From assembly GCA_947645965.1 (NCBI GenBank), contig CANSES010000046.1, positions 1-5,117 of the forward strand: DNA of 5,117 nucleotides. The letters run 5' to 3'. Made by a program: the position numbers and the translations under genes. This DNA is from an uncultured Enterorhabdus sp. (GTDB taxonomy: Bacteria; Actinomycetota; Coriobacteriia; Coriobacteriales; Eggerthellaceae). A model generated the notes under the pieces. It did not search any database and was not told where the DNA came from. It saw nothing but the letters and a program-made list of their open reading frames with translations. Positions 1 through 5,117 of the stretch are shown one piece after another (position 1 is the stretch's first letter; each line of letters begins with the position of its first letter).

Positions 1-234
1 GTCCCGACGGAGCCCGTTGACCCGGCTGAGCCGACCGATCCCGTGAAGCCGGTTGAGCCGACCGTCCCGACCGATCCGGCGGATCCCTCTGAGCCGGCCA
101 AGCCAGGCGACCAGACCGATCCCGTGAAGCCGGCCGACCCGGCCAAGCCGGCCGATCCCGCGGACAAGACCGACCCCGCCGACCCCAAGGATCCGGAGGC
201 CGAGGATCCGGCCAAGCCGGCCGACCCCGAGGCT
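1..234 (+). repeat. Proline-rich X-[D/E/K]-P tripeptide (9-bp) repeat coding region
   Basis: From visible residue 2 to residue 65 every third residue is proline except at positions 38 (Gln) and 56 (Lys), and the residue before each proline is nearly always Asp, Glu or Lys. The period shifts near residue 66-70 and the pattern decays into an Ala/Pro/Glu-rich segment reaching about residue 113. At DNA level a 20-base exact direct repeat lies at 33-52 and 114-133, 81 bases (nine 9-bp units) apart. A shorter unit, aagccggccga, recurs at 127, 145 and 214. Such stretches usually form extended, polyproline-II-like spacers that hold catalytic domains away from the membrane. The left end of the array is cut off by the window. 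Confidence 0.85.
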
Positions 235-1482
235 CCCAAGGCTGAGGCCCCCGACGCCGAGGCGCCGGCCGAGGTCGTCGCGCCCACCGTCCCGACGCCT
301 CCGGCGCCCGTGACGCCGGCCGACCCGCCGGCGGCGGAGAACCCGTCCTACCCGTCGTGGTCCTACAACGGCGATACCACCTACACGCCGAAGCACTACA
401 CCCACGATCTCACCACCGAGAAGTTCATCGCCATGATCGGCGAGCAGGCGCGTGAGATCGGCCAGGAGCGCGACCTCTACGCGTCCGTCATGATTGCCCA
501 GGCCATTCTCGAGTCTGCCTCGGGCAATTCGATGCTGGCCAAGGCGCCGAACAACAACCTCTTCGGCATCAAGGGCTCCCACAACGGCGAGAGCGTCCTC
601 ATGCGCACCGCCGAGGACGACGGCACCGGCCTCATCTACTTCATTCTGTCGGACTTCCGCAAGTACGACACGGTGAAGGACTCCCTCAACGACTACGCCG
701 ACCTCATGTGCGAGGGCCTCGACGGCTTCTATGCGCCGGTGTGGAAGTCCAACGCCCCCACCTTCGTGGACGCCACGGACTACCTGGAGGGCCGTTACGC
801 CACCGACACCCAGTACTCCGAGAAGCTGCAGGACATCATCGAGACCTACGATCTGACCCGCTTCGACGAGCCGCTGGACTACGAGATGGTCTCCACCTTC
901 GAGTTCCCGGTCATTGATCCGGAAACCGGCAAGGAGATGCTCGACCCCATCACCGGCGAGGTGATCATGGAGCAGCGCACGCTCGCTGACCTGGTGGCCG
1001 AGGCCACGTCCCACCTGGGCACCCCCTACCTGTGGGGCGGCACCACCCCGGACGGCTTCGACTGCTCTGGCCTGGTGCAGTACTGCTACCGCGAGGTTCT
1101 GGGCGTCGAGATTCCGCGTACCACCTACTTCCAGTGCCTGGTGGGCGAGGATGTGGACTTCGAGGACCTGCACATGGGCGACCTGCTGTTCTTCGATCGC
1201 CAGTCCGACGGCGTGGGCCACGTGGCCATGTACCTGGGCGACGGCTACTACATCCAGGCGCCGCACACGGGTGACGTGGTGAAGATCACCGCCATGGAGG
1301 ATCAGATGCCCACCTTCGCCAAGCGCGTCATCGAGACGCGCCCGGTGACCGACCAGGTCATCACCGACCTGGTGGAGGATCCGATGACTCCCGTTGCCGA
1401 CCTCTTCGTCCTGGGCAAGGACAAGGGCTCTGCCAAGCTGATGTCCCAGCCGCTGCAGCGCCTGGCGCAGTTCCTGTCCTAA
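1..1482 (+). CDS. Two-domain peptidoglycan hydrolase (glucosaminidase + NlpC/P60), 5'-truncated by window edge
   Basis: The frame is open from base 1 to the TAA at 1480-1482 (493 visible residues). A GTG at 43 lies inside the repeat region with no ribosome binding site, so it is not a credible start; the true start and presumed signal peptide are upstream. Visible residues 1-113 are a Pro/Asp/Lys/Ala-rich spacer. Residues about 137-285 resemble a GH73 glucosaminidase, with AQAILESASGNS carrying the likely catalytic Glu171, followed by NNLFGIKG. Residues about 328-445 are an NlpC/P60 cysteine peptidase: GTPYLWGG, then DGFDCSGL with Cys355, GVGHVAMYLGDG with His407, and His422 in APHTGD as third catalytic residue. 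The family cuts stem peptides, while GH73 cuts the glycan strand, so the protein probably acts on both outside the membrane. A tail of about 50 residues follows the peptidase. No sortase motif or C-terminal wall-binding repeat is visible. Its terminator separates it from the next operon. Confidence 0.9.
   Translation, partial: VPTEPVDPAEPTDPVKPVEPTVPTDPADPSEPAKPGDQTDPVKPADPAKPADPADKTDPADPKDPEAEDPAKPADPEAPKAEAPDAEAPAEVVAPTVPTPPAPVTPADPPAAENPSYPSWSYNGDTTYTPKHYTHDLTTEKFIAMIGEQAREIGQERDLYASVMIAQAILESASGNSMLAKAPNNNLFGIKGSHNGESVLMRTAEDDGTGLIYFILSDFRKYDTVKDSLNDYADLMCEGLDGFYAPVWKSNAPTFVDATDYLEGRYATDTQYSEKLQDIIETYDLTRFDEPLDYEMVSTFEFPVIDPETGKEMLDPITGEVIMEQRTLADLVAEATSHLGTPYLWGGTTPDGFDCSGLVQYCYREVLGVEIPRTTYFQCLVGEDVDFEDLHMGDLLFFDRQSDGVGHVAMYLGDGYYIQAPHTGDVVKITAMEDQMPTFAKRVIETRPVTDQVITDLVEDPMTPVADLFVLGKDKGSAKLMSQPLQRLAQFLS
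916..969 (+). repeat. Tandem nonapeptide duplication (DPxTGxxxx) in hydrolase linker
   Basis: Residues 306-314 read DPETGKEML and residues 315-323 read DPITGEVIM, two adjacent nine-residue copies sharing D-P-x-T-G. The two 27-base copies (916-942 and 943-969) have diverged in sequence. They sit between the glucosaminidase and the NlpC/P60 domain, so they probably form a hairpin-like or flexible connector. DPxTG(E) units are common as turns in bacterial surface proteins; a specific function cannot be read from the sequence. Confidence 0.6.
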
Positions 1483-1525
1483 GCACACCTGCTTTCAGCC
1501 GCTCCTCCCCCGGGGACGCGGCCGT

Positions 1526-1570
1526 GGGCCCCGCCTCGCTCTCTGCTGAGCTGGCGGGGCCCTTCTTTTT
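1526..1570 (+). terminator. Rho-independent terminator after the hydrolase gene
   Basis: A perfect 10-bp stem pairs GGGCCCCGCC (1526-1535) with GGCGGGGCCC (1553-1562). The 17-base apical part contains a second small stem, GCTC (1538-1541) with GAGC (1548-1551). A T-rich tail, ttcttttt, follows immediately at 1563-1570. It lies 43 bases after the hydrolase stop codon and 89 bases before the ilvE start. This is a classic intrinsic terminator in the + direction. The opposite side has no A-run, so it should not work for - strand transcripts. Confidence 0.93.
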
Positions 1571-1593
1571 GCCCCACTCGGCGGAAAAGGCGG

Positions 1594-1619
1594 TGGACGT
1601 TAGTTCGTTGGAGTAAAAT
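1594..1619 (+). promoter_or_regulatory. Candidate promoter for the ilvE-cimA operon
   Basis: TAAAAT at 1614-1619 matches the sigma-70-type -10 box TATAAT at five of six positions and stands out in a GC-rich region just after a strong terminator. The best -35-like hexamer, TGGACG at 1594-1599, matches TTGACA at four positions. However, the spacer is only 14 bases, so the -35 assignment is weak. Transcription would begin near 1625-1627, leaving a leader of about 34 bases. That is too short for a T-box or attenuator, so control would have to act at initiation. Confidence 0.45.
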
Positions 1620-1646
1620 GCGGTGTCATCTGGAAGAGGGTCCAAG

Positions 1647-1653
1647 AAGGGAG
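1647..1653 (+). promoter_or_regulatory. Ribosome binding site that fixes the ilvE start
   Basis: AAGGGAG at 1647-1653 ends six bases before the ATG at 1660. An in-frame ATG at 1618 also exists, but it overlaps the candidate -10 box and has no convincing Shine-Dalgarno site before it. The 14 residues it would add (MRCHLEEGPRRERK) are not typical of the family, whereas MDITEVDYIWKNGELV matches a usual aminotransferase N-terminus. The 1660 start is therefore preferred. Confidence 0.75.
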
Positions 1654-1659
1654 CGCAAG

Positions 1660-2580
1660 ATGGACATCACCGAAGTGGACTACATTTGGAAGAACGGGGA
1701 GCTGGTTCCGTGGGCTGAGGCCACCACGCACGTGCTGTCGCACTCCCTGCACTACGGGTCTGGTGTCTTCGAGGGTATCCGCTGCTATAAGGACCCCGAC
1801 TCCGACCGCAGCTTCGTGTTCCGCCTGCGCGACCACATGGGGCGTCTGCACCGCAGCTGCAAGATCGCGTTGATCGATCTGCCCTACACGGTGGACGAGC
1901 TGTGCGAAGCCACCCTCGAGGTCATTCGCGCGAACAAGCTGCCGTCCTGCTACATTCGCCCGCTCGTGTATCGCGGCTACGGCGTCATGGGCGTCGATCC
2001 CAGCGGCGCGCCGACCGATGTGGTCATCGCCGTGTGGCCGTGGGATGCCTATCTGGGCCCCGAGGCGTTGGAGAGCGGCGTGTCCGTGGGCGTGTCCTCG
2101 TGGCGTCAGCGCTCCAACAATGCCATCCCGCCGGCGGTGAAGGCCACCGCGTCCTACATGAACTCCATCCTGGCCAAGCTGGAGGCCAAGGAGCACGGCT
2201 ACGCTGAGGCTATCATGCTGAACGAGGACGGCCTGGTCTGCGAGGGCACGGGCGAGAACCTGTTCGTCGTGCGCGATGGCGTGCTCTCCACGCCGCCGCT
2301 CTCCGACGGCCTGCTCGAGGGCATCACGCGCGACACGGTGCTCTGCCTGGCCGAGGATCTGGAGATTCCCGCCATCGAGGAGAGCCTGACCCGCTGCGAC
2401 CTCTACGTTGCCGACGAGGTGTTCATGACCGGCTCTGCTGCCGAGCTGACTCCCATCGGGGCCGTGGACGGCCGCGAGGTGGGCAAGCCGGGCCCGGTCA
2501 CCCGCGCCCTCCAGGAGCGCTTCTTCGCTGTGGCCTACGGTCGCGTGGAGGAGTACACTGACTGGCTGACGGAGGTCTAA
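1660..2580 (+). CDS. ilvE: Branched-chain-amino-acid aminotransferase (class IV, PLP)
   Basis: This 306-residue cytoplasmic enzyme transfers the amino group between glutamate and the 2-oxo acids of isoleucine, valine and leucine, the last step of their synthesis. The length fits bacterial IlvE (about 300-310). Seen in order: the strand pattern YIWKNGELVPWAEA (8-21), HYGSGVFEGIRCY (31-43), YIRPLVYRG, the PLP-binding Lys161 in AVKATASYMNS, then AEAIMLNEDGLVCEGTGENLF with Glu195 placed to contact the pyridine nitrogen, and the cofactor-phosphate motif TGSAAELTPIGAVDGREVG. These match IlvE better than D-amino-acid transaminase or aminodeoxychorismate lyase of the same fold, although substrate choice within fold IV cannot be proven from sequence alone. 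It is the first gene of a tight operon; cimA follows after six bases and its Shine-Dalgarno lies within the last codons of ilvE. The start is chosen by the ribosome site at 1647-1653. Confidence 0.93.
   Translation: MDITEVDYIWKNGELVPWAEATTHVLSHSLHYGSGVFEGIRCYKDPDSDRSFVFRLRDHMGRLHRSCKIALIDLPYTVDELCEATLEVIRANKLPSCYIRPLVYRGYGVMGVDPSGAPTDVVIAVWPWDAYLGPEALESGVSVGVSSWRQRSNNAIPPAVKATASYMNSILAKLEAKEHGYAEAIMLNEDGLVCEGTGENLFVVRDGVLSTPPLSDGLLEGITRDTVLCLAEDLEIPAIEESLTRCDLYVADEVFMTGSAAELTPIGAVDGREVGKPGPVTRALQERFFAVAYGRVEEYTDWLTEV
2571..2575 (+). promoter_or_regulatory. Ribosome binding site for cimA inside the ilvE 3' end
   Basis: GGAGG at 2571-2575 lies in the final ilvE codons, 11 bases before the GTG at 2587. 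The cimA frame is closed by the ilvE TAA (2578-2580, same frame), so the start cannot be further upstream. The next downstream candidates would cut into the conserved [10 protein letters not shown] motif. GTG 2587 is thus essentially forced, and the layout suggests translational coupling to ilvE. Confidence 0.65.
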
Positions 2581-2586
2581 GGCGCG

Positions 2587-4215
2587 GTGAGTCGCCGCAT
2601 CCACACCTATGACAGCACGCTGCGCGACGGTGAGCAGTGCGAGGGCATCACGCTCTCGCTTGAGGACAAGCTGCGCATCGTCGAGCGGCTCGACGCCTTT
2701 GGCATTGACTACATCGAAGGCGGCTTTCCCGCGTCCAACCCCAAGGACATCGCGTTCTTCCGCCAGGTGCGGGAGCTTTCCTTGGCCCACGCGCAGATAG
2801 CCGCCTTCGGATCGACCTGCCGCAAGGGCGTGGCCGCGGCCGACGATCCGGGGCTGGCCGATTTGCTGGCCTGCGGGGCGCCCGTGGTCACCATCGTGGG
2901 AAAAACCTGGGATGCCCAGGTCACTCGCGCGCTTCAGACCTCGCTTGAGGAGAACCTGCGGATGATAGCCGATTCCGTGGCCTACCTGAAGGCCGCGGGG
3001 CGGCGCGTTGTGTTCGATGCCGAGCACTTCTTCGATGGCTACAAGGCCAATTCCGCCTACGCGCTGGCGTGCCTGCGCGCGGCCTCTGAGGCCGGTGCCG
3101 ACTCGATAGACCTGTGCGAGACCAACGGCGGGGCGCTCCCCTTCGAGGTGGAGGAGGCCGTCGCGGCCGTCGCAGCCGCCCTGCCGGAGCAGGCGCTCGG
3201 TATCCACTGTCACAACGATTCCGGTTGCGCGGTGGCCAACACCCTGGCCGCGGTGCGCGCCGGCGTCACGCAGGTGCAGGGCACCGTCAACGGCATAGGC
3301 GAGCGCGTGGGCAACACCGACCTGCTCACGGTCATCGCCGACCTGGAACTGAAGATGGGCGCCGCCTGCGTGGGGCCCGACCGCCTGCGCGACCTGACCG
3401 GCGTGGCCCAGTACGTGGCCGAGCTGTGCAACGTGTCGCTGCCAGCTCATCATCCCTACACGGGCGCTTCGGCCTTCGCCCACAAGGGCGGCCTGCATGC
3501 CAGCGCCATCGCGCGCTTTCCCGAGGCCTACGAGCATGCACGTCCCGAGGCCGTGGGCAACAGCGCGCGCATGCTCGTGAGCGAGCTTGCGGGAAAGGCG
3601 TCGCTCGTCCAGAAGGCGGCGTCGCTCGGCCTTGACTTGACGGTGCCTGACGTGGACGTGCAGGCGGTACTCGACGACATCAAGCGGCGCGAGGCGGCCG
3701 GCTACTCCTACGAGGTGGCCGACGGGTCGCTCGCCCTGCTGCTCATGCGTCACTTGGGGGATTACCGCCCCGCCTTCACGCTGGAGAGCTTCCGGGTCAT
3801 CGTGGATGATCACGAGGATACGGGCGCGCTGGCTAAGGACGCCATGTCCGAGGCCACCGTCAAGATTCACGTGGGCGCCCGCCGGTTCGTCTCCACGGGT
3901 GAGGGAACCGGCCCCATCGGCGCGCTCGACAACGCTCTGCGGCTTGCCATCAGCGAGTCGTATCCGCAGGTGGCCGCCATGGAGCTGATCGACTACAAGG
4001 TGCGCTTGCTCGACGAGAGCCAGGGAACGGACGCCATCACCCGCGTCACCATCACCTCCGCAGACGCCTGCGGAACCTGGGGGACGGTGGGGGTGTCGGA
4101 GAACGTCATCGAGGCGTCGTGGAACGCGCTCGTCGATTCCATAGAGTACGGCCTGGTGCGCGCGGCGCACCGCGGGAGCCTTGAGCGCCCGGCGGCCGCT
4201 TCCGCAGAGGAGTGA
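2587..4215 (+). CDS. cimA: Citramalate synthase (DRE-TIM metallolyase)
   Basis: This 542-residue enzyme condenses pyruvate with acetyl-CoA to (R)-citramalate, the entry to the threonine-independent route to 2-oxobutyrate and isoleucine. The N-terminal TIM barrel (about 1-275) opens with [14 protein letters not shown]. Arg13 and Asp14 are the expected catalytic and metal residues. Further metal ligands are His207 and His209 in GIHCHND and Asn243 in [23 protein letters not shown] and [12 protein letters not shown] are typical of the long citramalate synthase branch rather than of 2-isopropylmalate synthase LeuA. A linker with [20 protein letters not shown] (His299, His304) follows. Residues about 395-535 form a LeuA-type regulatory dimer domain, which in this family commonly binds the end product, so feedback inhibition by isoleucine is likely (inference). 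The start is GTG, six bases after ilvE, and a regulator gene follows after seven bases. Isopropylmalate or homocitrate synthase activity is the main alternative but fits less well. Confidence 0.92.
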   Translation: MSRRIHTYDSTLRDGEQCEGITLSLEDKLRIVERLDAFGIDYIEGGFPASNPKDIAFFRQVRELSLAHAQIAAFGSTCRKGVAAADDPGLADLLACGAPVVTIVGKTWDAQVTRALQTSLEENLRMIADSVAYLKAAGRRVVFDAEHFFDGYKANSAYALACLRAASEAGADSIDLCETNGGALPFEVEEAVAAVAAALPEQALGIHCHNDSGCAVANTLAAVRAGVTQVQGTVNGIGERVGNTDLLTVIADLELKMGAACVGPDRLRDLTGVAQYVAELCNVSLPAHHPYTGASAFAHKGGLHASAIARFPEAYEHARPEAVGNSARMLVSELAGKASLVQKAASLGLDLTVPDVDVQAVLDDIKRREAAGYSYEVADGSLALLLMRHLGDYRPAFTLESFRVIVDDHEDTGALAKDAMSEATVKIHVGARRFVSTGEGTGPIGALDNALRLAISESYPQVAAMELIDYKVRLLDESQGTDAITRVTITSADACGTWGTVGVSENVIEASWNALVDSIEYGLVRAAHRGSLERPAAASAEE

Positions 4216-4222
4216 TCTGACC

Positions 4223-4510
4223 ATGAGCGACATTCGCACGAAGGACGTTGACGACCTGCTGGCCGTGCTGGCGGCCCTTGACGATGAGGACACCGTGTTC
4301 ACCTTGTTGGAGGACTTGTTCACCATTCGCGAGATTCGCGAGACCTCTCAGCGCCTGGCTGTGGCGCGGCTGCTTGCGGCGGGGAAGTCCTATGCCGCCA
4401 TCGAGGAGGCCACCGGGGCGTCGGCCACCACCATCGCCCGCGTGTCCAAGTGCTTGAGCTACGGCAGCGGCGGCTACCGCGCCGCGCTCGACGTGCTCGA
4501 GGGAAAGTGA
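4223..4510 (+). CDS. TrpR-like DNA-binding protein, YerC/YecD family
   Basis: A 95-residue all-helical protein related to the tryptophan repressor family. The N-terminal helices include LLAVLAALDDEDTVFTLLEDLFT, followed by the family signature IREIRETSQRLAVARLLAAGKSYAAIEEATGASATTIARVSKCLSYGSGGY. The helix-turn-helix spans about residues 57-76, with GASATTIARV as the recognition helix. This closely follows the pattern of Bacillus YerC (about 100 residues). TrpR uses tryptophan as corepressor; the ligand and targets of the YerC branch are not established, so tryptophan sensing should not be assumed. The start ATG 4223 has AGAGGAG at 4206-4212 ten bases upstream, in the end of cimA; an in-frame upstream start at 4181 would lie inside cimA and is less likely. 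Seven-base gaps on both sides place it in the ilvE-cimA operon, which suggests but does not prove local regulation. Confidence 0.9.
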   Translation: MSDIRTKDVDDLLAVLAALDDEDTVFTLLEDLFTIREIRETSQRLAVARLLAAGKSYAAIEEATGASATTIARVSKCLSYGSGGYRAALDVLEGK

Positions 4511-4517
4511 GGAAGCC

Positions 4518-5087
4518 GTGACCGTGCTGTTCGTGAATGCCTGCCTGCGCAACGAGGAGTCGCGCACCTTGGGCCTGTGCCGCGAGTACTTGGAGGGCAT
4601 CGACGGCGTGCAGGAAGTGAACCTGGGCCAGATGCGCCCGGAGCCCTTCTATGCGGAATCCGTCGCCTACCGCGCTCAGCTGGAGGCAGCGGGCGTTTTC
4701 GACGACCCGGTGTTCGACCTGGCCAAGCAGTTCGCGGAGGCCGATGAGATCGTCGTCGGCGCGCCGTACTGGGACCTGTCGTTTCCCGCAGCGCTCAAGG
4801 TGTACCTCGAGCATGTGAGCGTGTGCGATATCACCTTCCACTACACCGATGACGCCCGCTGCGAGGGCCTCTGCCGCGCGCGGCATCTCACCTACCTCAC
4901 TACCTGCGGCGGCTCGGTGGCCGGTGCCAACTTGGGCTATGAGTACCTGTGCGGTATCGCCCGCATGTTCGGCATCCCCGAGGTGCGCTTCGCCGTCGCC
5001 GAGAACCTTGACGTGCGCGGTATCGATGTCGAGGCGCAGCTCGCCGAGGCGCGCGAGAAGGTAGCCGCCCTCAAGGCTGCCCGCTAG
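4518..5087 (+). CDS. Flavodoxin-fold NAD(P)H:FMN oxidoreductase, AzoR/AcpD-like
   Basis: A 189-residue cytoplasmic flavoprotein of the Flavodoxin_2 (NAD(P)H dehydrogenase/azoreductase) type. It begins with strand VLFVNACLRNEESRT, where Ser15-Arg16-Thr17 form the likely FMN phosphate loop. APYWDLSFPAALKVYLEHV (82-100) matches the AzoR 'APMYNF..P..LK.Y.D' region, ITFHYTDD...GL (105-118) matches 'TFRYTE..GL', and LTTCGGS (127-133) is the second flavin-contact loop. The family passes electrons from NAD(P)H through FMN to quinones, azo or nitro compounds; the natural substrate here is unknown. Seven cysteines (9, 21, 103, 115, 119, 130, 145) are many for this size. GTG 4518 follows the regulator stop by seven bases. 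GAGG at 4509-4512 is five bases away; a second in-frame GTG at 4524 is also possible and would shorten the protein by two residues. It is probably the last visible operon gene. Confidence 0.85.
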   Translation: MTVLFVNACLRNEESRTLGLCREYLEGIDGVQEVNLGQMRPEPFYAESVAYRAQLEAAGVFDDPVFDLAKQFAEADEIVVGAPYWDLSFPAALKVYLEHVSVCDITFHYTDDARCEGLCRARHLTYLTTCGGSVAGANLGYEYLCGIARMFGIPEVRFAVAENLDVRGIDVEAQLAEAREKVAALKAAR

Positions 5088-5117
5088 TTAGCGCTTCGTT
5101 CTGGTGGGGCCCTGCGG

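Larger units (their letters stand above)
1660..5087 (+). other. Predicted four-gene operon: ilvE-cimA-trpR-like-azoR-like
   Basis: Four same-strand genes are separated by 6, 7 and 7 bases, and each downstream ribosome binding site overlaps the end of the preceding gene. A terminator stands before the group, a candidate promoter lies at 1594-1619, and no internal terminator hairpin is seen. The last 30 bases of the window (5088-5117) hold no gene and may begin a terminator stem, but the window ends before this can be judged, so the operon could extend further. Confidence 0.8.

Noticed and set aside
43..45. GTG at 43 as the start of the hydrolase gene
   Set aside because: It encodes a Val in the middle of the proline repeat, has no ribosome binding site, would leave no signal peptide, and the frame continues in the same repeat pattern to base 1.
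1597..1608. Possible operator dyad ACG-TTAGTT-CGT near the promoter
   Set aside because: Only three base pairs per arm match and the flanking bases do not extend the symmetry; this is expected by chance.
1361..1645. 94-codon - strand frame over the hydrolase end and the terminator
   Set aside because: It runs through the terminator hairpin and the promoter region, has low-complexity composition and no recognisable motif; most likely a GC-driven shadow.
1600..4326. A 908-codon open frame on the - strand covering ilvE and cimA
   Set aside because: Its codons are the exact complements of the ilvE and cimA codons (both genes are in the same frame). It stays open only because the sense codons TTA, CTA and TCA, which would read as stops, are absent in this GC-rich coding sequence. 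The translation has no recognisable domain, while the sense strand encodes two well-conserved enzymes.
4106..4886. Overlapping - strand open frames opposite the regulator and flavoprotein genes
   Set aside because: They overlap two genes with clear family motifs on the + strand, and their translations are Arg/Ala/Gly-rich without domain signatures.
5105..5117. Possible left arm of a terminator after the flavoprotein gene
   Set aside because: The GC-rich run tggggccctgcgg resembles a stem arm, but the window ends before any matching arm or T-tract, so it cannot be supported.

Overview
This is a GC-rich window whose codons strongly prefer G or C at the third position. The gene set is a proline-rich wall hydrolase, a CimA-type isoleucine gene pair, a YerC-type TrpR-like regulator and an AzoR-like flavoprotein. 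Together these suggest a high-GC Gram-positive anaerobe, most plausibly a gut actinobacterium of the Coriobacteriia/Eggerthellaceae type. The taxonomic call is an inference from composition and gene style; no rRNA or other marker is present.

Bases 1-1482 hold the 3' part of a secreted or surface peptidoglycan hydrolase, read on the + strand. Its reading frame is open to the left edge, so the true start and any signal peptide lie outside the window. The visible part begins with about 110 residues of proline-rich spacer with a near-perfect X-[D/E/K]-P three-residue period. A GH73-type glucosaminidase domain follows, then a short linker with a duplicated nonapeptide, then an NlpC/P60 cysteine peptidase domain. 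The gene ends in a strong intrinsic terminator at 1526-1570.

Bases 1571-1659 are a short intergenic region with a candidate promoter (TAAAAT at 1614-1619) and a good Shine-Dalgarno site. From there four genes run on the + strand with gaps of only 6-7 bases, so they very probably form one operon. They are ilvE (branched-chain aminotransferase, 1660-2580), cimA (citramalate synthase, 2587-4215), a 95-residue TrpR-like YerC/YecD-family DNA-binding protein (4223-4510) and a 189-residue flavodoxin-fold NAD(P)H:FMN oxidoreductase of the AzoR/AcpD kind (4518-5087).

CimA makes (R)-citramalate from pyruvate and acetyl-CoA, the entry to the threonine-independent route to 2-oxobutyrate and isoleucine. 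IlvE performs the last transamination to isoleucine, leucine and valine. The operon therefore carries the first and last steps of the route; the intermediate enzymes (LeuCD, LeuB, IlvBN, IlvC, IlvD) are not in this window. The small TrpR-like protein is a natural candidate for a local regulator, but its ligand and target are unknown. The flavoprotein has no obvious role in the pathway.

I see no RNA genes, CRISPR arrays, insertion sequences or clear signs of horizontal transfer. Most of the window is conventional; the parts most worth a second look are the TrpR-like regulator and the cysteine-rich flavoprotein attached to the isoleucine genes, and the repeat architecture of the hydrolase.
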